NCBI RefSeq assembly: GCF_002257565.1
Contig: NZ_CP022736.1
Location: 2,170,001-2,234,000 of the forward strand
Origin: Herbaspirillum sp. meg3
GTDB taxonomy: Bacteria; Pseudomonadota; Gammaproteobacteria; Burkholderiales; Burkholderiaceae_D
Direction of reading: 5' to 3'
Length of the DNA: 64,000 nt
How positions within the stretch are numbered: position 1 is the first letter of the stretch; every line of letters starts with the position of its first letter. Below the pieces are notes generated by a model. That model was not told the origin of the DNA and ran no database searches. It saw only the letters and a list, made by a program, of their open reading frames with translations. The position numbers and the translations under genes were made by a program. Below are positions 17,781-26,621 of the stretch, in pieces.

Positions 17781-20333
17781 TCAAATACGCAAGGCTTTGA
17801 GCAAATCGGTTTCCAGCATGATCTGGTTGCGCGGATGATTGAGTGCGGCGCCGTCGACCAGGAAGACGTCTTCCACGCGCTCGCCCAGTGTCATGACTTT
17901 GGCGGTGTGGAGGTTGATCTTGTATTTGGCCAGGATGTTGGAAATTGTATAGAGCAAGCCGTTACGGTCATTTGCCGACACGGACAGCAGGTAATACTGG
18001 CCGCGCTCGTCAGGGCGCAGATCCACCGACGGATTGATCGGGAAGGTGCGCGACAGGCGTGACAAACGTCCTCTTGCAGGCGCCGGCAATGGGCCGTCGG
18101 ATTGCAGCAATTGCGACAATTCGTGCTCAATCAGATTGATGATGTCGCGGTAATTTTTAGCGAACACCGGCGCACTGATCAAGAAAGCATCCAATGCGTA
18201 GTTGAGCTTGGTGGTGTGAATTTTGGCATCGAGAATGCTGAAATTCTTTTCGTCGAAATAGCTGCAAATCCGGGCAAACAAGTCCGGGCGATCAGGCGTG
18301 TAAACTGCTACCTGCACGCCTTCGCCGATTGGCGCCAGGCGGCATTTGACGACCGGTACCGTACTATCGATTTTGTCGTAGAAGGAGCGCGTCTGCCATG
18401 CAATGTCGGAGGCGTCCAGGCGCAGGAAGTACGCCACGTCAAGTTGCCGCCAGAAATTTTCATGCGCGTCTGCAGGCAGGCCATACAGACGCAAAGTCTT
18501 GATGGCTTCCTGTTGTGTGTTCTTCAGTTCGCGATCGGCTGACGGCGCTTCGCCGCCGAGGACGCGCAAGGTCATGCGATACAGGTCTTCCAGTAGCTTG
18601 CCTTTCCAAGCATTCCAGACTTTGGGGCTGGTACCGCGGATGTCTGCGACCGTCAGCAAATACAGTGCAGTCAAATGGCGTTCGTCTTTGACTGTATTGA
18701 CGAATTGCTGGATCACGTCCGGGTCGGACAGGTCTTGTTTTTGTGCGACTTGCGACATGGTCAGATGATGTTCGACCAGGAAGACCACCAAGTCGGTATT
18801 TTCTTCCGACATGCCATGTTGCGTACAGAACTGGCGCGCATCGGCCATGCCGAGTTTGGAGTGATCTCCGCCACGACCTTTGGCGATGTCGTGGAACAGC
18901 GCTGCAACGTAAAGGATCCATGGTTGCGCAAAGTTGGCCATCAACTGACTGCAGAATGGATACTCGTGCGCGTGCTCGCTCATCGTGAAACGGCGTACAT
19001 TGCGCACCACCATGAGGATGTGTTGATCGACGGTGTAGACGTGGAACAAATCGTGCTGCATCTGCCCGACGATGCGGCGGAAATTCGGCAGGTAACGGCC
19101 CAGCACACTGGTCTGGTTCATCCGGCGCAAGGCGTGTGTGATGCCGCGCTTGCTTTGCAGAATTTGCATGAACAGCGCGTGATTCGCCGGATTGGCGCGG
19201 AAAGCATTGTCGATCTTGAAGCGGGCATGCCAGAGAGCGCGCATGGTGCGTGCCGACATGTCCTTGAGTTCCTGATGTTGCGCCAGTATCAGAAAGACTT
19301 CCAGCATCGCCGACGGTGTATCTTCAAAGACATTATCGTGCGCAATGTCGAGAAAACCGTTCAGCTCATTAAAGCGCTCATTGATCTTCTGTGGCACCAA
19401 TTCTTGCGGGAACAACTGCGCTTCAATGTTCTGCAGCAAGATGGTGTTGAGTTGCGTGACGGCCTTCGCCGCCCAGTAGTAGCGCTGCATCAGGTATTCG
19501 CTGGCGCGGCGGGTATCGGTACTCTTGAAGCCAAAGCTTTCGGCAATCGGCGTCTGAATGTCGAATACGAGGCGGTCTTCGCGGCGGTTGCTGTAGATAT
19601 GCAGGCGAATGCGAATATCCTTGAATGCGCGCTCTTTTTGCGTCAATTGGCGTGCTTCTGTGGCCGTCAGTAATCCGCGTTGTGCCAGCTTGCTCCAGGA
19701 GTCGCCCAGCCCGGCTGCTTTCGCCACCCACAGAATGACTTGCAGGTCGCGCAAGCCGCCGGGGCTTTCCTTGCAGTTCGGCTCCAGGCTGTACGGTGTA
19801 TCTTCGTATTTCACATGGCGCTGTTGCATTTCCAGGGTTTTGGCCTGAAAGAATGCGCGTGGATCCATCGCGCTGTTGCAGCGAAGTTGCAGCAATTGGA
19901 ACAGTGTTTTATTTCCCGTGACCAATCGTGCTTCCAGCAGGCTGGTTTGCACGGTGATGTCTGCCGCCGATTCGGCAAGGCATTCTTCCACAGTGCGAAT
20001 GCTATGGCCGATTTCCAGGCCGATATCCCAGAACAGTTGAACCAGCGACTCCAGCTTTTCCTGCATGGCTTTGTCGGGTGTCTGATCGAGCAGGATCAGG
20101 ACGTCGACATCTGAATGCGGAAACAGCTCGCCGCGCCCATAACCACCAACCGCTACCAGCGCAATATCGCGTGGCAGGGCACACTTTTCCCAGGCTTCCG
20201 TCAGTGCAGCATCGACGTTGCGGCGCAATTGCGTCAATAGGTGCTCGGTCTTGCCGTCGGCCTGGAAGGCCTCAATGGCCTGCTGGCGCGCTGCTTTTAA
20301 CTGTTTTTTGAGAGTGGCGGCAAGGGTGGGCAT
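17781..20333 (-). CDS. glnD: [Protein-PII] uridylyltransferase / uridylyl-removing enzyme GlnD
   Basis: GlnD senses glutamine and adds or removes UMP on PII proteins, setting nitrogen assimilation. The 850-residue product has the full layout: nucleotidyltransferase motif GGYGRGELFPHSDVDV (63-78), central HD phosphohydrolase domain (LFHDIAKGRGGDHSKLG), and two C-terminal ACT domains (KCRLAPIGEGVQVAVYTPDRPDLFARI and YYLLSVSANDRNGLLYTISNIL). It lies 18 bp downstream of map, the usual map-glnD order, and is probably co-transcribed. The start is the only ATG near the expected N terminus and has no strong Shine-Dalgarno sequence. Confidence 0.97.
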   Translation of the reverse strand: MPTLAATLKKQLKAARQQAIEAFQADGKTEHLLTQLRRNVDAALTEAWEKCALPRDIALVAVGGYGRGELFPHSDVDVLILLDQTPDKAMQEKLESLVQLFWDIGLEIGHSIRTVEECLAESAADITVQTSLLEARLVTGNKTLFQLLQLRCNSAMDPRAFFQAKTLEMQQRHVKYEDTPYSLEPNCKESPGGLRDLQVILWVAKAAGLGDSWSKLAQRGLLTATEARQLTQKERAFKDIRIRLHIYSNRREDRLVFDIQTPIAESFGFKSTDTRRASEYLMQRYYWAAKAVTQLNTILLQNIEAQLFPQELVPQKINERFNELNGFLDIAHDNVFEDTPSAMLEVFLILAQHQELKDMSARTMRALWHARFKIDNAFRANPANHALFMQILQSKRGITHALRRMNQTSVLGRYLPNFRRIVGQMQHDLFHVYTVDQHILMVVRNVRRFTMSEHAHEYPFCSQLMANFAQPWILYVAALFHDIAKGRGGDHSKLGMADARQFCTQHGMSEENTDLVVFLVEHHLTMSQVAQKQDLSDPDVIQQFVNTVKDERHLTALYLLTVADIRGTSPKVWNAWKGKLLEDLYRMTLRVLGGEAPSADRELKNTQQEAIKTLRLYGLPADAHENFWRQLDVAYFLRLDASDIAWQTRSFYDKIDSTVPVVKCRLAPIGEGVQVAVYTPDRPDLFARICSYFDEKNFSILDAKIHTTKLNYALDAFLISAPVFAKNYRDIINLIEHELSQLLQSDGPLPAPARGRLSRLSRTFPINPSVDLRPDERGQYYLLSVSANDRNGLLYTISNILAKYKINLHTAKVMTLGERVEDVFLVDGAALNHPRNQIMLETDLLKALRI

Positions 20334-20351
20334 AGGCGCTCAGGAAGGAGG

Positions 20352-21176
20352 TCAGGCGACGGCTGCAGCTGGCTGCTGGATGAATGCCGGCGGGGCTGGC
20401 ATGCCGGGCGAAATCGTCAATACTTCAAAGCCCGTCTCGGTGACCAGAACGGTATGTTCCCATTGCGCCGACAGGCTGCGATCCTTGGTCTTGATGGTCC
20501 AGCCATCCCCCATTTCGCGAATTTCGCGGCGGCCGGCGTTGATCATCGGTTCGACAGTGAAAATCATGCCGGCTTCCAGTTTTTCCAGCGTGCCGGGACG
20601 GCCGTAATGCAAAACCTGCGGTTCTTCGTGAAATACGGTGCCGATGCCATGGCCGCAAAATTCGCGTACCACGCTGTAGCCTGCTTTTTCAGCATGCTGC
20701 TGGATCACATGGCCGATATCGCCAAGGTGTGCGCCGGGCTTGATCTTGGAGATCCCCAGCCACATGCATTCGTAGGTGATTTCTGTGAGGCGGCGCGCCA
20801 GAATCGACGGTTCGCCGATAAAAAACATACGGCTGGTGTCGCCGTGATAGCCATTTTTGATGACGGTGATGTCGATATTCAGTACGTCACCATTTTTCAT
20901 CACTTTGTCACCGGGAATGCCATGGCAAATGATGTCGTTCAGTGAGGTGCAAATGGCCTTGGGGTAGGGCGTATAGCCTGGCGGGCAGTAATTGAGCGGC
21001 GCAGGAATGGTGCCTTGCACATTCACCATGTATTCATGGCAGAGGCGATCCAGCTCACCGGTCGTAGTGCCTGCCTTGACGAAGGGGGCGATGTAGTCGA
21101 GTACTTCTGCCGCAAGTTTGCCGGCAACGCGCATGCCTTCAATGTCTTCGGCGGTTTTGATGGAAATGGAGCCCAT
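20352..21176 (-). CDS. map: Type I methionine aminopeptidase
   Basis: It removes the initiator Met from nascent proteins. The 274-residue enzyme shows the pita-bread fold motifs: NIDITVIKNGYHGDTSRMF (metal-binding Asp residues), FCGHGIGTVFHEEP (metal His), and MIFTVEPMI (metal Glu). It is divergent from rpsB, the classic map/rpsB arrangement, and is followed by glnD. There is a short Ala/Pro-rich C-terminal extension after the catalytic domain. Confidence 0.97.
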   Translation of the reverse strand: MGSISIKTAEDIEGMRVAGKLAAEVLDYIAPFVKAGTTTGELDRLCHEYMVNVQGTIPAPLNYCPPGYTPYPKAICTSLNDIICHGIPGDKVMKNGDVLNIDITVIKNGYHGDTSRMFFIGEPSILARRLTEITYECMWLGISKIKPGAHLGDIGHVIQQHAEKAGYSVVREFCGHGIGTVFHEEPQVLHYGRPGTLEKLEAGMIFTVEPMINAGRREIREMGDGWTIKTKDRSLSAQWEHTVLVTETGFEVLTISPGMPAPPAFIQQPAAAVA

Positions 21177-21214
21177 AAAATTGTCGCAATTCGCTTAAAA
21201 ATCATTAAGTAGAG

Positions 21215-21244
21215 ATTATAGACGAGGGCGGGCGGTTCTGTCGG
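21215..21244 (-). promoter_or_regulatory. Candidate map-glnD promoter
   Basis: Read on the minus strand: -35 CCGACA (21239-21244), 18-bp spacer, perfect -10 TATAAT (21215-21220), about 40 bp upstream of the map start. Confidence 0.55.
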
Positions 21245-21299
21245 TGGTGATTGGCGGGTGTCGCCGGTCAAAAGCTAATGAAAACAATGATTTCGGAGC

Positions 21300-21328
21300 T
21301 TGAATGGATTCTTCGGATGAGGTAGAAT
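21300..21328 (+). promoter_or_regulatory. rpsB-tsf promoter
   Basis: -35 TTGAAT (21300-21305), 17-bp spacer, -10 TAGAAT (21323-21328). The predicted transcript starts near 21335, giving a leader of about 220 bases before rpsB. Confidence 0.65.
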
Positions 21329-21334
21329 GCTCGG

Positions 21335-21557
21335 CTAACTTGAGTTGCTCAGGTTGGAAGGCGAGTATTGGCAAAGTTGTGGGCGTTGTCTGCTTCTGTG
21401 TTGATGTTGGCTTGAGGTAATAAAAAGTTGTTTTATTTGAAACTAAGTTGAATCGCGAATCCGTTCGCCAAAGGGTGTTTGGGCCGGTAGCTTCATGTGA
21501 GGCGCCACGCTGGCTTGAATGACCGAATGGATTCCAGACCTAACCCTGGAGAAATTT
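21335..21557 (+). promoter_or_regulatory. Long 5' leader of rpsB
   Basis: About 220 untranslated bases separate the predicted start of transcription from rpsB, with no gene in them. In other bacteria the rpsB leader is the target for S2 autoregulation; that role here is inference. The remaining part of the 381-bp map-rpsB gap (21177-21299) holds the map promoter. Confidence 0.4.
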
Positions 21558-22307
21558 ATGTCCGTAACTATGCGCGAAATGCTGGAAGCAGGTGTCCACT
21601 TCGGTCACCAAACACGCTTCTGGAACCCAAAGATGGCCCCGTTTATCTTCGGTCATCGCAACAAGATTCATATCGTCAACCTGGAAAAGACCCTGGGCAT
21701 GTATCAGGAAGCGCTGAAGTACGTGCGCCAACTGTCGTCCAATCGCGGCACTATCCTGTTTGTCGGTACCAAGCGTCAAGCACGTGAAACAGTTGCAGCA
21801 GAAGCGCAACGCGCTGGCGTTCCTTACGTCGACCAACGTTGGTTGGGCGGCATGCTGACCAACTTCAAGACCATCAAGACATCGATCAAGCGTCTGAAGG
21901 ACATGGAAGCGGCAATCGCTGACGGTTCCAATGAAAAGCTGAGCAAAAAAGAAGCTCTGCTGTTCAGCCGTGAACAAGAAAAGCTGCAAAAGGCAATCGG
22001 CGGTATCAAGGATATGGGCGGCATTCCTGACGCTATTTTCGTGATCGACGTCGGTTACCACAAGGGTGCCATCACTGAAGCGGCCAAGCTGGGTATCCCG
22101 GTCATCGGCGTTGTCGATACCAACCACTCCCCAGAAGGCGTGACTTACGTCATCCCAGGTAATGATGACTCCGCCAAGGCGATTGCGCTGTACGCTCGTG
22201 GTGTTGCTGATGCAATCCTGGAAGGCCGTGCAAACGCAGTGAACGAAGTTGTTGAAGCCGTCAAAAACGGTGGCGATGAATTCGTTGAAGTGAACGAACA
22301 GGCTTAA
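21558..22307 (+). CDS. rpsB: 30S ribosomal protein S2
   Basis: Small-subunit protein S2, 249 residues, with the typical start MSVTMREMLEAGVHFGHQ and the WLGGMLTNFKTIK signature near residue 95. ATG 21558 is chosen over an in-frame codon at 21519 because it gives the conserved N terminus and has GGAGAA at 21548-21553. It is the first gene of the rpsB-tsf operon. Codon use is strongly biased, as in highly expressed genes. Confidence 0.98.
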   Translation: MSVTMREMLEAGVHFGHQTRFWNPKMAPFIFGHRNKIHIVNLEKTLGMYQEALKYVRQLSSNRGTILFVGTKRQARETVAAEAQRAGVPYVDQRWLGGMLTNFKTIKTSIKRLKDMEAAIADGSNEKLSKKEALLFSREQEKLQKAIGGIKDMGGIPDAIFVIDVGYHKGAITEAAKLGIPVIGVVDTNHSPEGVTYVIPGNDDSAKAIALYARGVADAILEGRANAVNEVVEAVKNGGDEFVEVNEQA

Positions 22308-22350
22308 TTTGCCTGTGACGCCCGCAGGCACTTCAGCGGCGGGCGATAAG

Positions 22351-22395
22351 AAAAGGGGTAACAGCGAGAGTAAGCGCAGTTCGCCCCTTTTTTTT
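22351..22395 (+). terminator. Hairpin with T run between rpsB and tsf
   Basis: AAAAGGGG (22351-22358) pairs with CCCCTTTT (22384-22391), followed by further T (to 22395); the inner part GCGAGAGTAAGCGCAGTTCGC can fold too. It may be a partial terminator that lowers tsf relative to rpsB. Confidence 0.55.
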
Positions 22396-22464
22396 GAGTA
22401 AATTGATCGAATTTTTGACGTGACGTCTCCGATGGCGGCATGTCTACTTAGTTAGGAGAAATAT

Positions 22465-23349
22465 ATGGCGGCAATTACCGCAGCATTGGTAGGCGAACTG
22501 CGCGCGAAGACCGACGCGCCGATGATGGAATGCAAGAAGGCGCTGACTGAAGCCGAAGGCGATATGGTTCGTGCTGAAGAAATCCTGCGCGTCAAGCTGG
22601 GCAGCAAGGCGTCCAAGGCATCTTCTCGCGTTACTGCTGAAGGCGTCGTGGCAACATATATCGCCGGTGGCGTTGGCGCGCTGGTTGAAGTTAACTGTGA
22701 AACAGACTTCGTTACCAAGAACGACGAATTCATCGGCCTGGCGAACGCAATCGCCAAGCTGGTCGCAGAAAAGAACCCTGCAGATCTGGCTGCCTTGGCA
22801 GCATTGCCGTTGGGCGAAAAGACTGTGGAAGAAACACGTACTGAACTGGTTGGCCGTATCGGCGAAAACATGTCGATCCGCCGCTTCAAGCGTTTCGAAA
22901 CAACCGGCAAGCTGGTTTCCTACCTGCACGGCACGCGTATCGGTGTTGTGGTTGAATTCGACGGCGCGGATGAGCAAGTTGGCAAAGACGTCGCAATGCA
23001 CATCGCTGCAATGAAGCCGGTCGCGCTGTCGTCGGATCAGGTTCCTGCTGATCTGATCGAAAAAGAGCGTTCGGTTGCTTCGTTGAAGGCTGCTGAATCC
23101 GGCAAGCCTGCCGACATCGTCGCCAAGATGGTTGACGGTTCGGTGCAAAAGTACCTGAAGGAAGTGTCGCTGTTCAATCAGTCGTTCGTGAAAAACGACA
23201 AGCAAACTGTTGAGCAAATGCTGAAGGCGGCTAACACCAGCGTCAAATCGTTCAGCATGTTTGTGGTTGGTGAAGGCATCGAGAAGAAACAAGATGACTT
23301 CGCAGCCGAGGTGGCAGCCCAGGTTGCTGCCGCCAAGCAAGCGCAGTAA
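22465..23349 (+). CDS. tsf: Translation elongation factor Ts
   Basis: EF-Ts recycles EF-Tu by GDP/GTP exchange. The 294-residue product starts with the UBA-like domain (ITAALVGELRAKTDAPMMECKKAL) and contains the core motif VEVNCETDFVTKNDEF at about residues 74-90. TTAGGAGAAATAT gives an excellent ribosome binding site. It follows rpsB by 157 bp across a hairpin and ends at a strong terminator. Confidence 0.98.
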   Translation: MAAITAALVGELRAKTDAPMMECKKALTEAEGDMVRAEEILRVKLGSKASKASSRVTAEGVVATYIAGGVGALVEVNCETDFVTKNDEFIGLANAIAKLVAEKNPADLAALAALPLGEKTVEETRTELVGRIGENMSIRRFKRFETTGKLVSYLHGTRIGVVVEFDGADEQVGKDVAMHIAAMKPVALSSDQVPADLIEKERSVASLKAAESGKPADIVAKMVDGSVQKYLKEVSLFNQSFVKNDKQTVEQMLKAANTSVKSFSMFVVGEGIEKKQDDFAAEVAAQVAAAKQAQ

Positions 23350-23361
23350 TAAGTAAGGAAG

Positions 23362-23384
23362 CGGGCCGAGAGGCCCGTTTTTTT
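23362..23384 (+). terminator. Rho-independent terminator after tsf
   Basis: CGGGCC - GAGA - GGCCCG stem-loop followed by seven T. Confidence 0.93.
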
Positions 23385-23608
23385 AAGCCTCTCGGTTTTC
23401 AAGAGGCGGCGGGGGCTGGCAAGATATTCCTGTTTCGGCAGGCATTTCAAAATGTAAGCAAGTCCCCGGCAGTAGAGTACAGCAGCATACAATGACGTCC
23501 TCGCCTGTATCGAGTAACACTTTCGCTTGCCACTTCTTCGGCAGCACGAGCAGGCAGCAAGCAGGACGGACAGAATCAGTTAATCGGATAGCAAACGGAG
23601 CCCAGCAC

Positions 23609-24325
23609 ATGACGACACCAGCCTATAAGCGCGTACTCCTCAAACTTTCCGGCGAAGCCCTGATGGGCGACGACGCCTACGGTATCAATCGTGCGACTAT
23701 CGAGCGCATGGTTGCCGACGTGGCCGAGGTCAGTCAGTTAGGGGTAGAGTTGGCCATCGTCATCGGCGGCGGCAACATCTTCCGCGGCGTAGCCCCCGGT
23801 GCGCAGGGCATGGACCGCGCCACAGCCGACTATATGGGTATGCTGGCAACAGTAATGAACTCCCTCGCACTGGCGGACGCCATGCGTCAGGCAGGCCTGA
23901 CTGCACGCGTCATGTCGGCAATCGGCATTGAGCAAGTTGTCGAGCCCTATGTGCGTCCGAAAGCCTTGCAATATCTGGAAGAGGGCAAGATCGTGGTGTT
24001 TGCCGCCGGCACAGGCAATCCTTTCTTTACGACCGACACCGCAGCGGCATTGCGCGGCTCGGAAATCGGCGCCCAAATCGTTCTTAAAGCGACCAAGGTA
24101 GATGGCGTTTATACTGCCGACCCAAAGAAGGATCCTTCGGCGACGCGTTATAGCACCATCACGTTTGACGAAGCAATTGCCAAACATTTGCAGGTCATGG
24201 ACGCAACTGCATTCGCGTTGTGCCGCGATCAGAAGCTGCCGATCAAGGTGTTCTCCATCGTCAAGCCGGGTGCGCTTAAGCGCGTCGTGTTAGGTGAAGA
24301 CGAAGGCACCTTGGTTCACGTGTAA
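23609..24325 (+). CDS. pyrH: Uridylate kinase (UMP kinase)
   Basis: It phosphorylates UMP to UDP in pyrimidine synthesis. The 238-residue product matches the family length, with KRVLLKLSGEALMG at the N terminus and VIGGGNIFRGV (about 53-63), and a DPKKDPSATRY segment near residue 170. A longer reading frame opens at 23492, but ATG 23609 has CGGAG (23596-23600) at good spacing and gives the standard start. It is separated from tsf by a terminator and 259 bp, so it probably has its own promoter; TACAAT at 23488-23493 is a possible -10 with no good -35. Confidence 0.97.
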   Translation: MTTPAYKRVLLKLSGEALMGDDAYGINRATIERMVADVAEVSQLGVELAIVIGGGNIFRGVAPGAQGMDRATADYMGMLATVMNSLALADAMRQAGLTARVMSAIGIEQVVEPYVRPKALQYLEEGKIVVFAAGTGNPFFTTDTAAALRGSEIGAQIVLKATKVDGVYTADPKKDPSATRYSTITFDEAIAKHLQVMDATAFALCRDQKLPIKVFSIVKPGALKRVVLGEDEGTLVHV

Positions 24326-24378
24326 ATAATGACGTTTTTCGAATACCGTAAGATAGTTTTAAATGATAGGAGAGCAGC

Positions 24379-24939
24379 ATGACCATCGCTGACGTTAAGA
24401 AGAGTACCGAACAAAAAATGACCAAGTCGATCGAGTCGCTGCGCGCCGATCTGGCCAAAGTGCGTACTGGTCGCGCCCACACAGGTATCCTGGATCACGT
24501 CCAGGTCGACTACTACGGCTCGCCGACGCAATTGTCGCAAGTCGCCAATCTGACCCTCATCGACGCGCGTACCATCGGTGTGCAGCCGTACGAAAAGAAA
24601 ATGCTGGCAGCCGTTGAGAAAGCGATTCGTGAAGCCGATCTGGGCCTGAATCCTGCCACGCAAGGCGAGTTGATCCGTGTGCCTACCCCTCCGCTCACTG
24701 AAGAGCGCCGCAAGGAAATGGTCAAGCTGGTCAAGGGCGAAGCAGAAGATACGAAGATTTCGATTCGTAACATTCGTCGCGATGCGAACGAAGGTCTGAA
24801 GAAGCTGGTCAAGGACAAGGTTTGTTCCGAAGATGATGAGCGCCGCGGTCAGGACGAGATCCAGAAGCTGACCGACAAGTTTGTCGCTGAAGTCGACAAG
24901 CTGGTGGCAGAAAAAGAAAAAGAAGTGCTCACGGTGTAA
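24379..24939 (+). CDS. frr: Ribosome recycling factor
   Basis: RRF splits post-termination ribosomes with EF-G. At 186 residues it has the standard length and motifs (LRADLAKVRTGRAH near 21-35, LIRVPTPPLTEERRKEM near 95-115). AGGAG lies upstream at proper spacing. The pyrH-frr order is conserved in bacteria. Confidence 0.98.
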   Translation: MTIADVKKSTEQKMTKSIESLRADLAKVRTGRAHTGILDHVQVDYYGSPTQLSQVANLTLIDARTIGVQPYEKKMLAAVEKAIREADLGLNPATQGELIRVPTPPLTEERRKEMVKLVKGEAEDTKISIRNIRRDANEGLKKLVKDKVCSEDDERRGQDEIQKLTDKFVAEVDKLVAEKEKEVLTV

Positions 24940-25040
24940 GCAAGGCCCTTGTTAGCGGCTGATGCAACGACTTATGCGATGATGTCGGTGTTGGTTTCAG
25001 ACCAAGGCCGATTTCGCGTTTATCTGGATTTTTACACTGT

Positions 25041-25799
25041 ATGACTTATAAAAGCTCAACCCAGGCTGTACCGCAAGTTTCTGCGGTGCCGCGTCACGTT
25101 GCCATCATCATGGATGGCAATGGGCGTTGGGCTACCAAACGTTTTTTGCCGCGCGTAGCAGGGCATGTAAAAGGCGTCGATGCAGTTCGCACGATAGTTG
25201 AGGCATGCTCGCAGCGCGGTGTGGAATACCTGACGCTGTTTGCGTTCAGCTCTGAAAACTGGCGTCGTCCTGCAGACGAAGTGTCTTTGCTGATGCGTTT
25301 GTTCATGACGGCGCTGGAACGCGAAGTCAGCAAGATGCACGCAAATAATATCCGTTTGCGTGTTGTTGGCGACCTCGGTCGCTTCGATGCCAAATTGCAG
25401 GATATGGTCGCCAAGGCCGAGGCGCAAACAGCCGGCAATACGCGACTGACACTGACAATTTGCGCCAACTATGGTGGTCGGTGGGACATCATGCAGGCGG
25501 TCGGCAAGATGCTCAAAGAGCAGCCTGGTGTCACTGACTTTTCTGAAGAGCAATTAACTCCCCATTTGGCGATGGCTTATGCTCCCGAGCCGGATTTGTT
25601 TATCCGTACCGGCGGCGAAGAGCGCATTTCCAATTTCCTGCTATGGCAACTCGCCTATAGCGAATTGTATTTTACTGAGACCTATTGGCCCGATTTCGAT
25701 GGGGCGGAGCTGGACAAGGCGATCGACTCATATCGTCAGCGCGAACGGCGTTTCGGTCGCACCAGCGAGCAATTGGTCGAGCAGAAAAAGGCTTCCTGA
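25041..25799 (+). CDS. uppS: Isoprenyl transferase (undecaprenyl diphosphate synthase)
   Basis: It builds C55 undecaprenyl diphosphate, the lipid carrier for peptidoglycan and O-antigen. The 252-residue product has the cis-prenyltransferase motif HVAIIMDGNGRWA with catalytic Asp25, FAFSSENWRRP near 70-80, and the C-terminal LFIRTGGEERISNFLLWQ motif. The stop codon overlaps the cdsA start (TGATG), so the two are translationally coupled. Confidence 0.97.
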   Translation: MTYKSSTQAVPQVSAVPRHVAIIMDGNGRWATKRFLPRVAGHVKGVDAVRTIVEACSQRGVEYLTLFAFSSENWRRPADEVSLLMRLFMTALEREVSKMHANNIRLRVVGDLGRFDAKLQDMVAKAEAQTAGNTRLTLTICANYGGRWDIMQAVGKMLKEQPGVTDFSEEQLTPHLAMAYAPEPDLFIRTGGEERISNFLLWQLAYSELYFTETYWPDFDGAELDKAIDSYRQRERRFGRTSEQLVEQKKAS

Positions 25800-26614
25800 T
25801 GCTAAAAACGCGTGTCATCACAGCGTTGGTTCTCCTGGCAATTTTGTTGCCGATTCTCTTTTTGAATAATTTCTTTGCGTTTGCTGCGGTGACGCTGGCG
25901 TTTTTTGCTGCCGGTACCTGGGAGGGCCTGCGCCTGTTCCGTCTTTCGCGACCACGTCTGTGGGCCGGTTTTTGGGCCGTCGCCTACGCAATCATCGTGT
26001 TTGTAAGCGGTTTGCCGAGCGTACGCAGCTTGTTCGGCTTGTGCGTGGCGTTGTGGGTAATTCGCTTCGTACCTGCGTTGAAGCTGGGATTGCCGGCGCT
26101 GGGAACACCAGGAAATCGCCTGCTCAGTGTGACCTATACGTTGTCGCTGTTGGGCTGCTTTATCGCGATTGTTTCCCTGTTTCAACATTCCCCGTTGTAC
26201 TTGCTCTCGGTGATGGCGATCGTCTGGGTGGCGGATATCGGCGCCTATTTCGCAGGGAAAGGCTTTGGCCGCCACAAGCTTGCGCCATCGATTTCTCCCG
26301 GGAAGTCTTGGGAGGGGGCTGTCGGTGGCTGGCTTGCAGTGCTGGTGATTGCGGCGGCCGTTGTGATGTATTTCGATGGTGAAACATTTTCAGGTCGTCT
26401 GTACGGCCGTTTCGGCTGGCCCGGTTTCATCCTTGTGATGACCTTGCTGGTCGCGGCGAGCGTTGTCGGGGATTTGTTCGAGTCGCAATTGAAGCGCCGC
26501 GCCGGTTTCAAGGACAGCAGCAACTTGCTGCCGGGGCACGGCGGCGTATTGGATCGGATTGATGCGTTGATCCCGGTTCTGCCGCTGGCAGCGCTGATCG
26601 ATCTCTGGTTGTAG
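25799..26614 (+). CDS. cdsA: Phosphatidate cytidylyltransferase CdsA
   Basis: CdsA makes CDP-diacylglycerol, the precursor of all phospholipids. The 271-residue protein is strongly hydrophobic, with about seven or eight membrane segments, and carries the family signature near its C terminus (SQLKRRAGFKDSS...PGHGGVLDRID). ATG 25799 is preferred to an upstream in-frame start inside uppS, because it gives the usual hydrophobic N terminus and the one-base overlap with uppS. Confidence 0.96.
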   Translation: MLKTRVITALVLLAILLPILFLNNFFAFAAVTLAFFAAGTWEGLRLFRLSRPRLWAGFWAVAYAIIVFVSGLPSVRSLFGLCVALWVIRFVPALKLGLPALGTPGNRLLSVTYTLSLLGCFIAIVSLFQHSPLYLLSVMAIVWVADIGAYFAGKGFGRHKLAPSISPGKSWEGAVGGWLAVLVIAAAVVMYFDGETFSGRLYGRFGWPGFILVMTLLVAASVVGDLFESQLKRRAGFKDSSNLLPGHGGVLDRIDALIPVLPLAALIDLWL

Positions 26615-26621
26615 GAATTTC

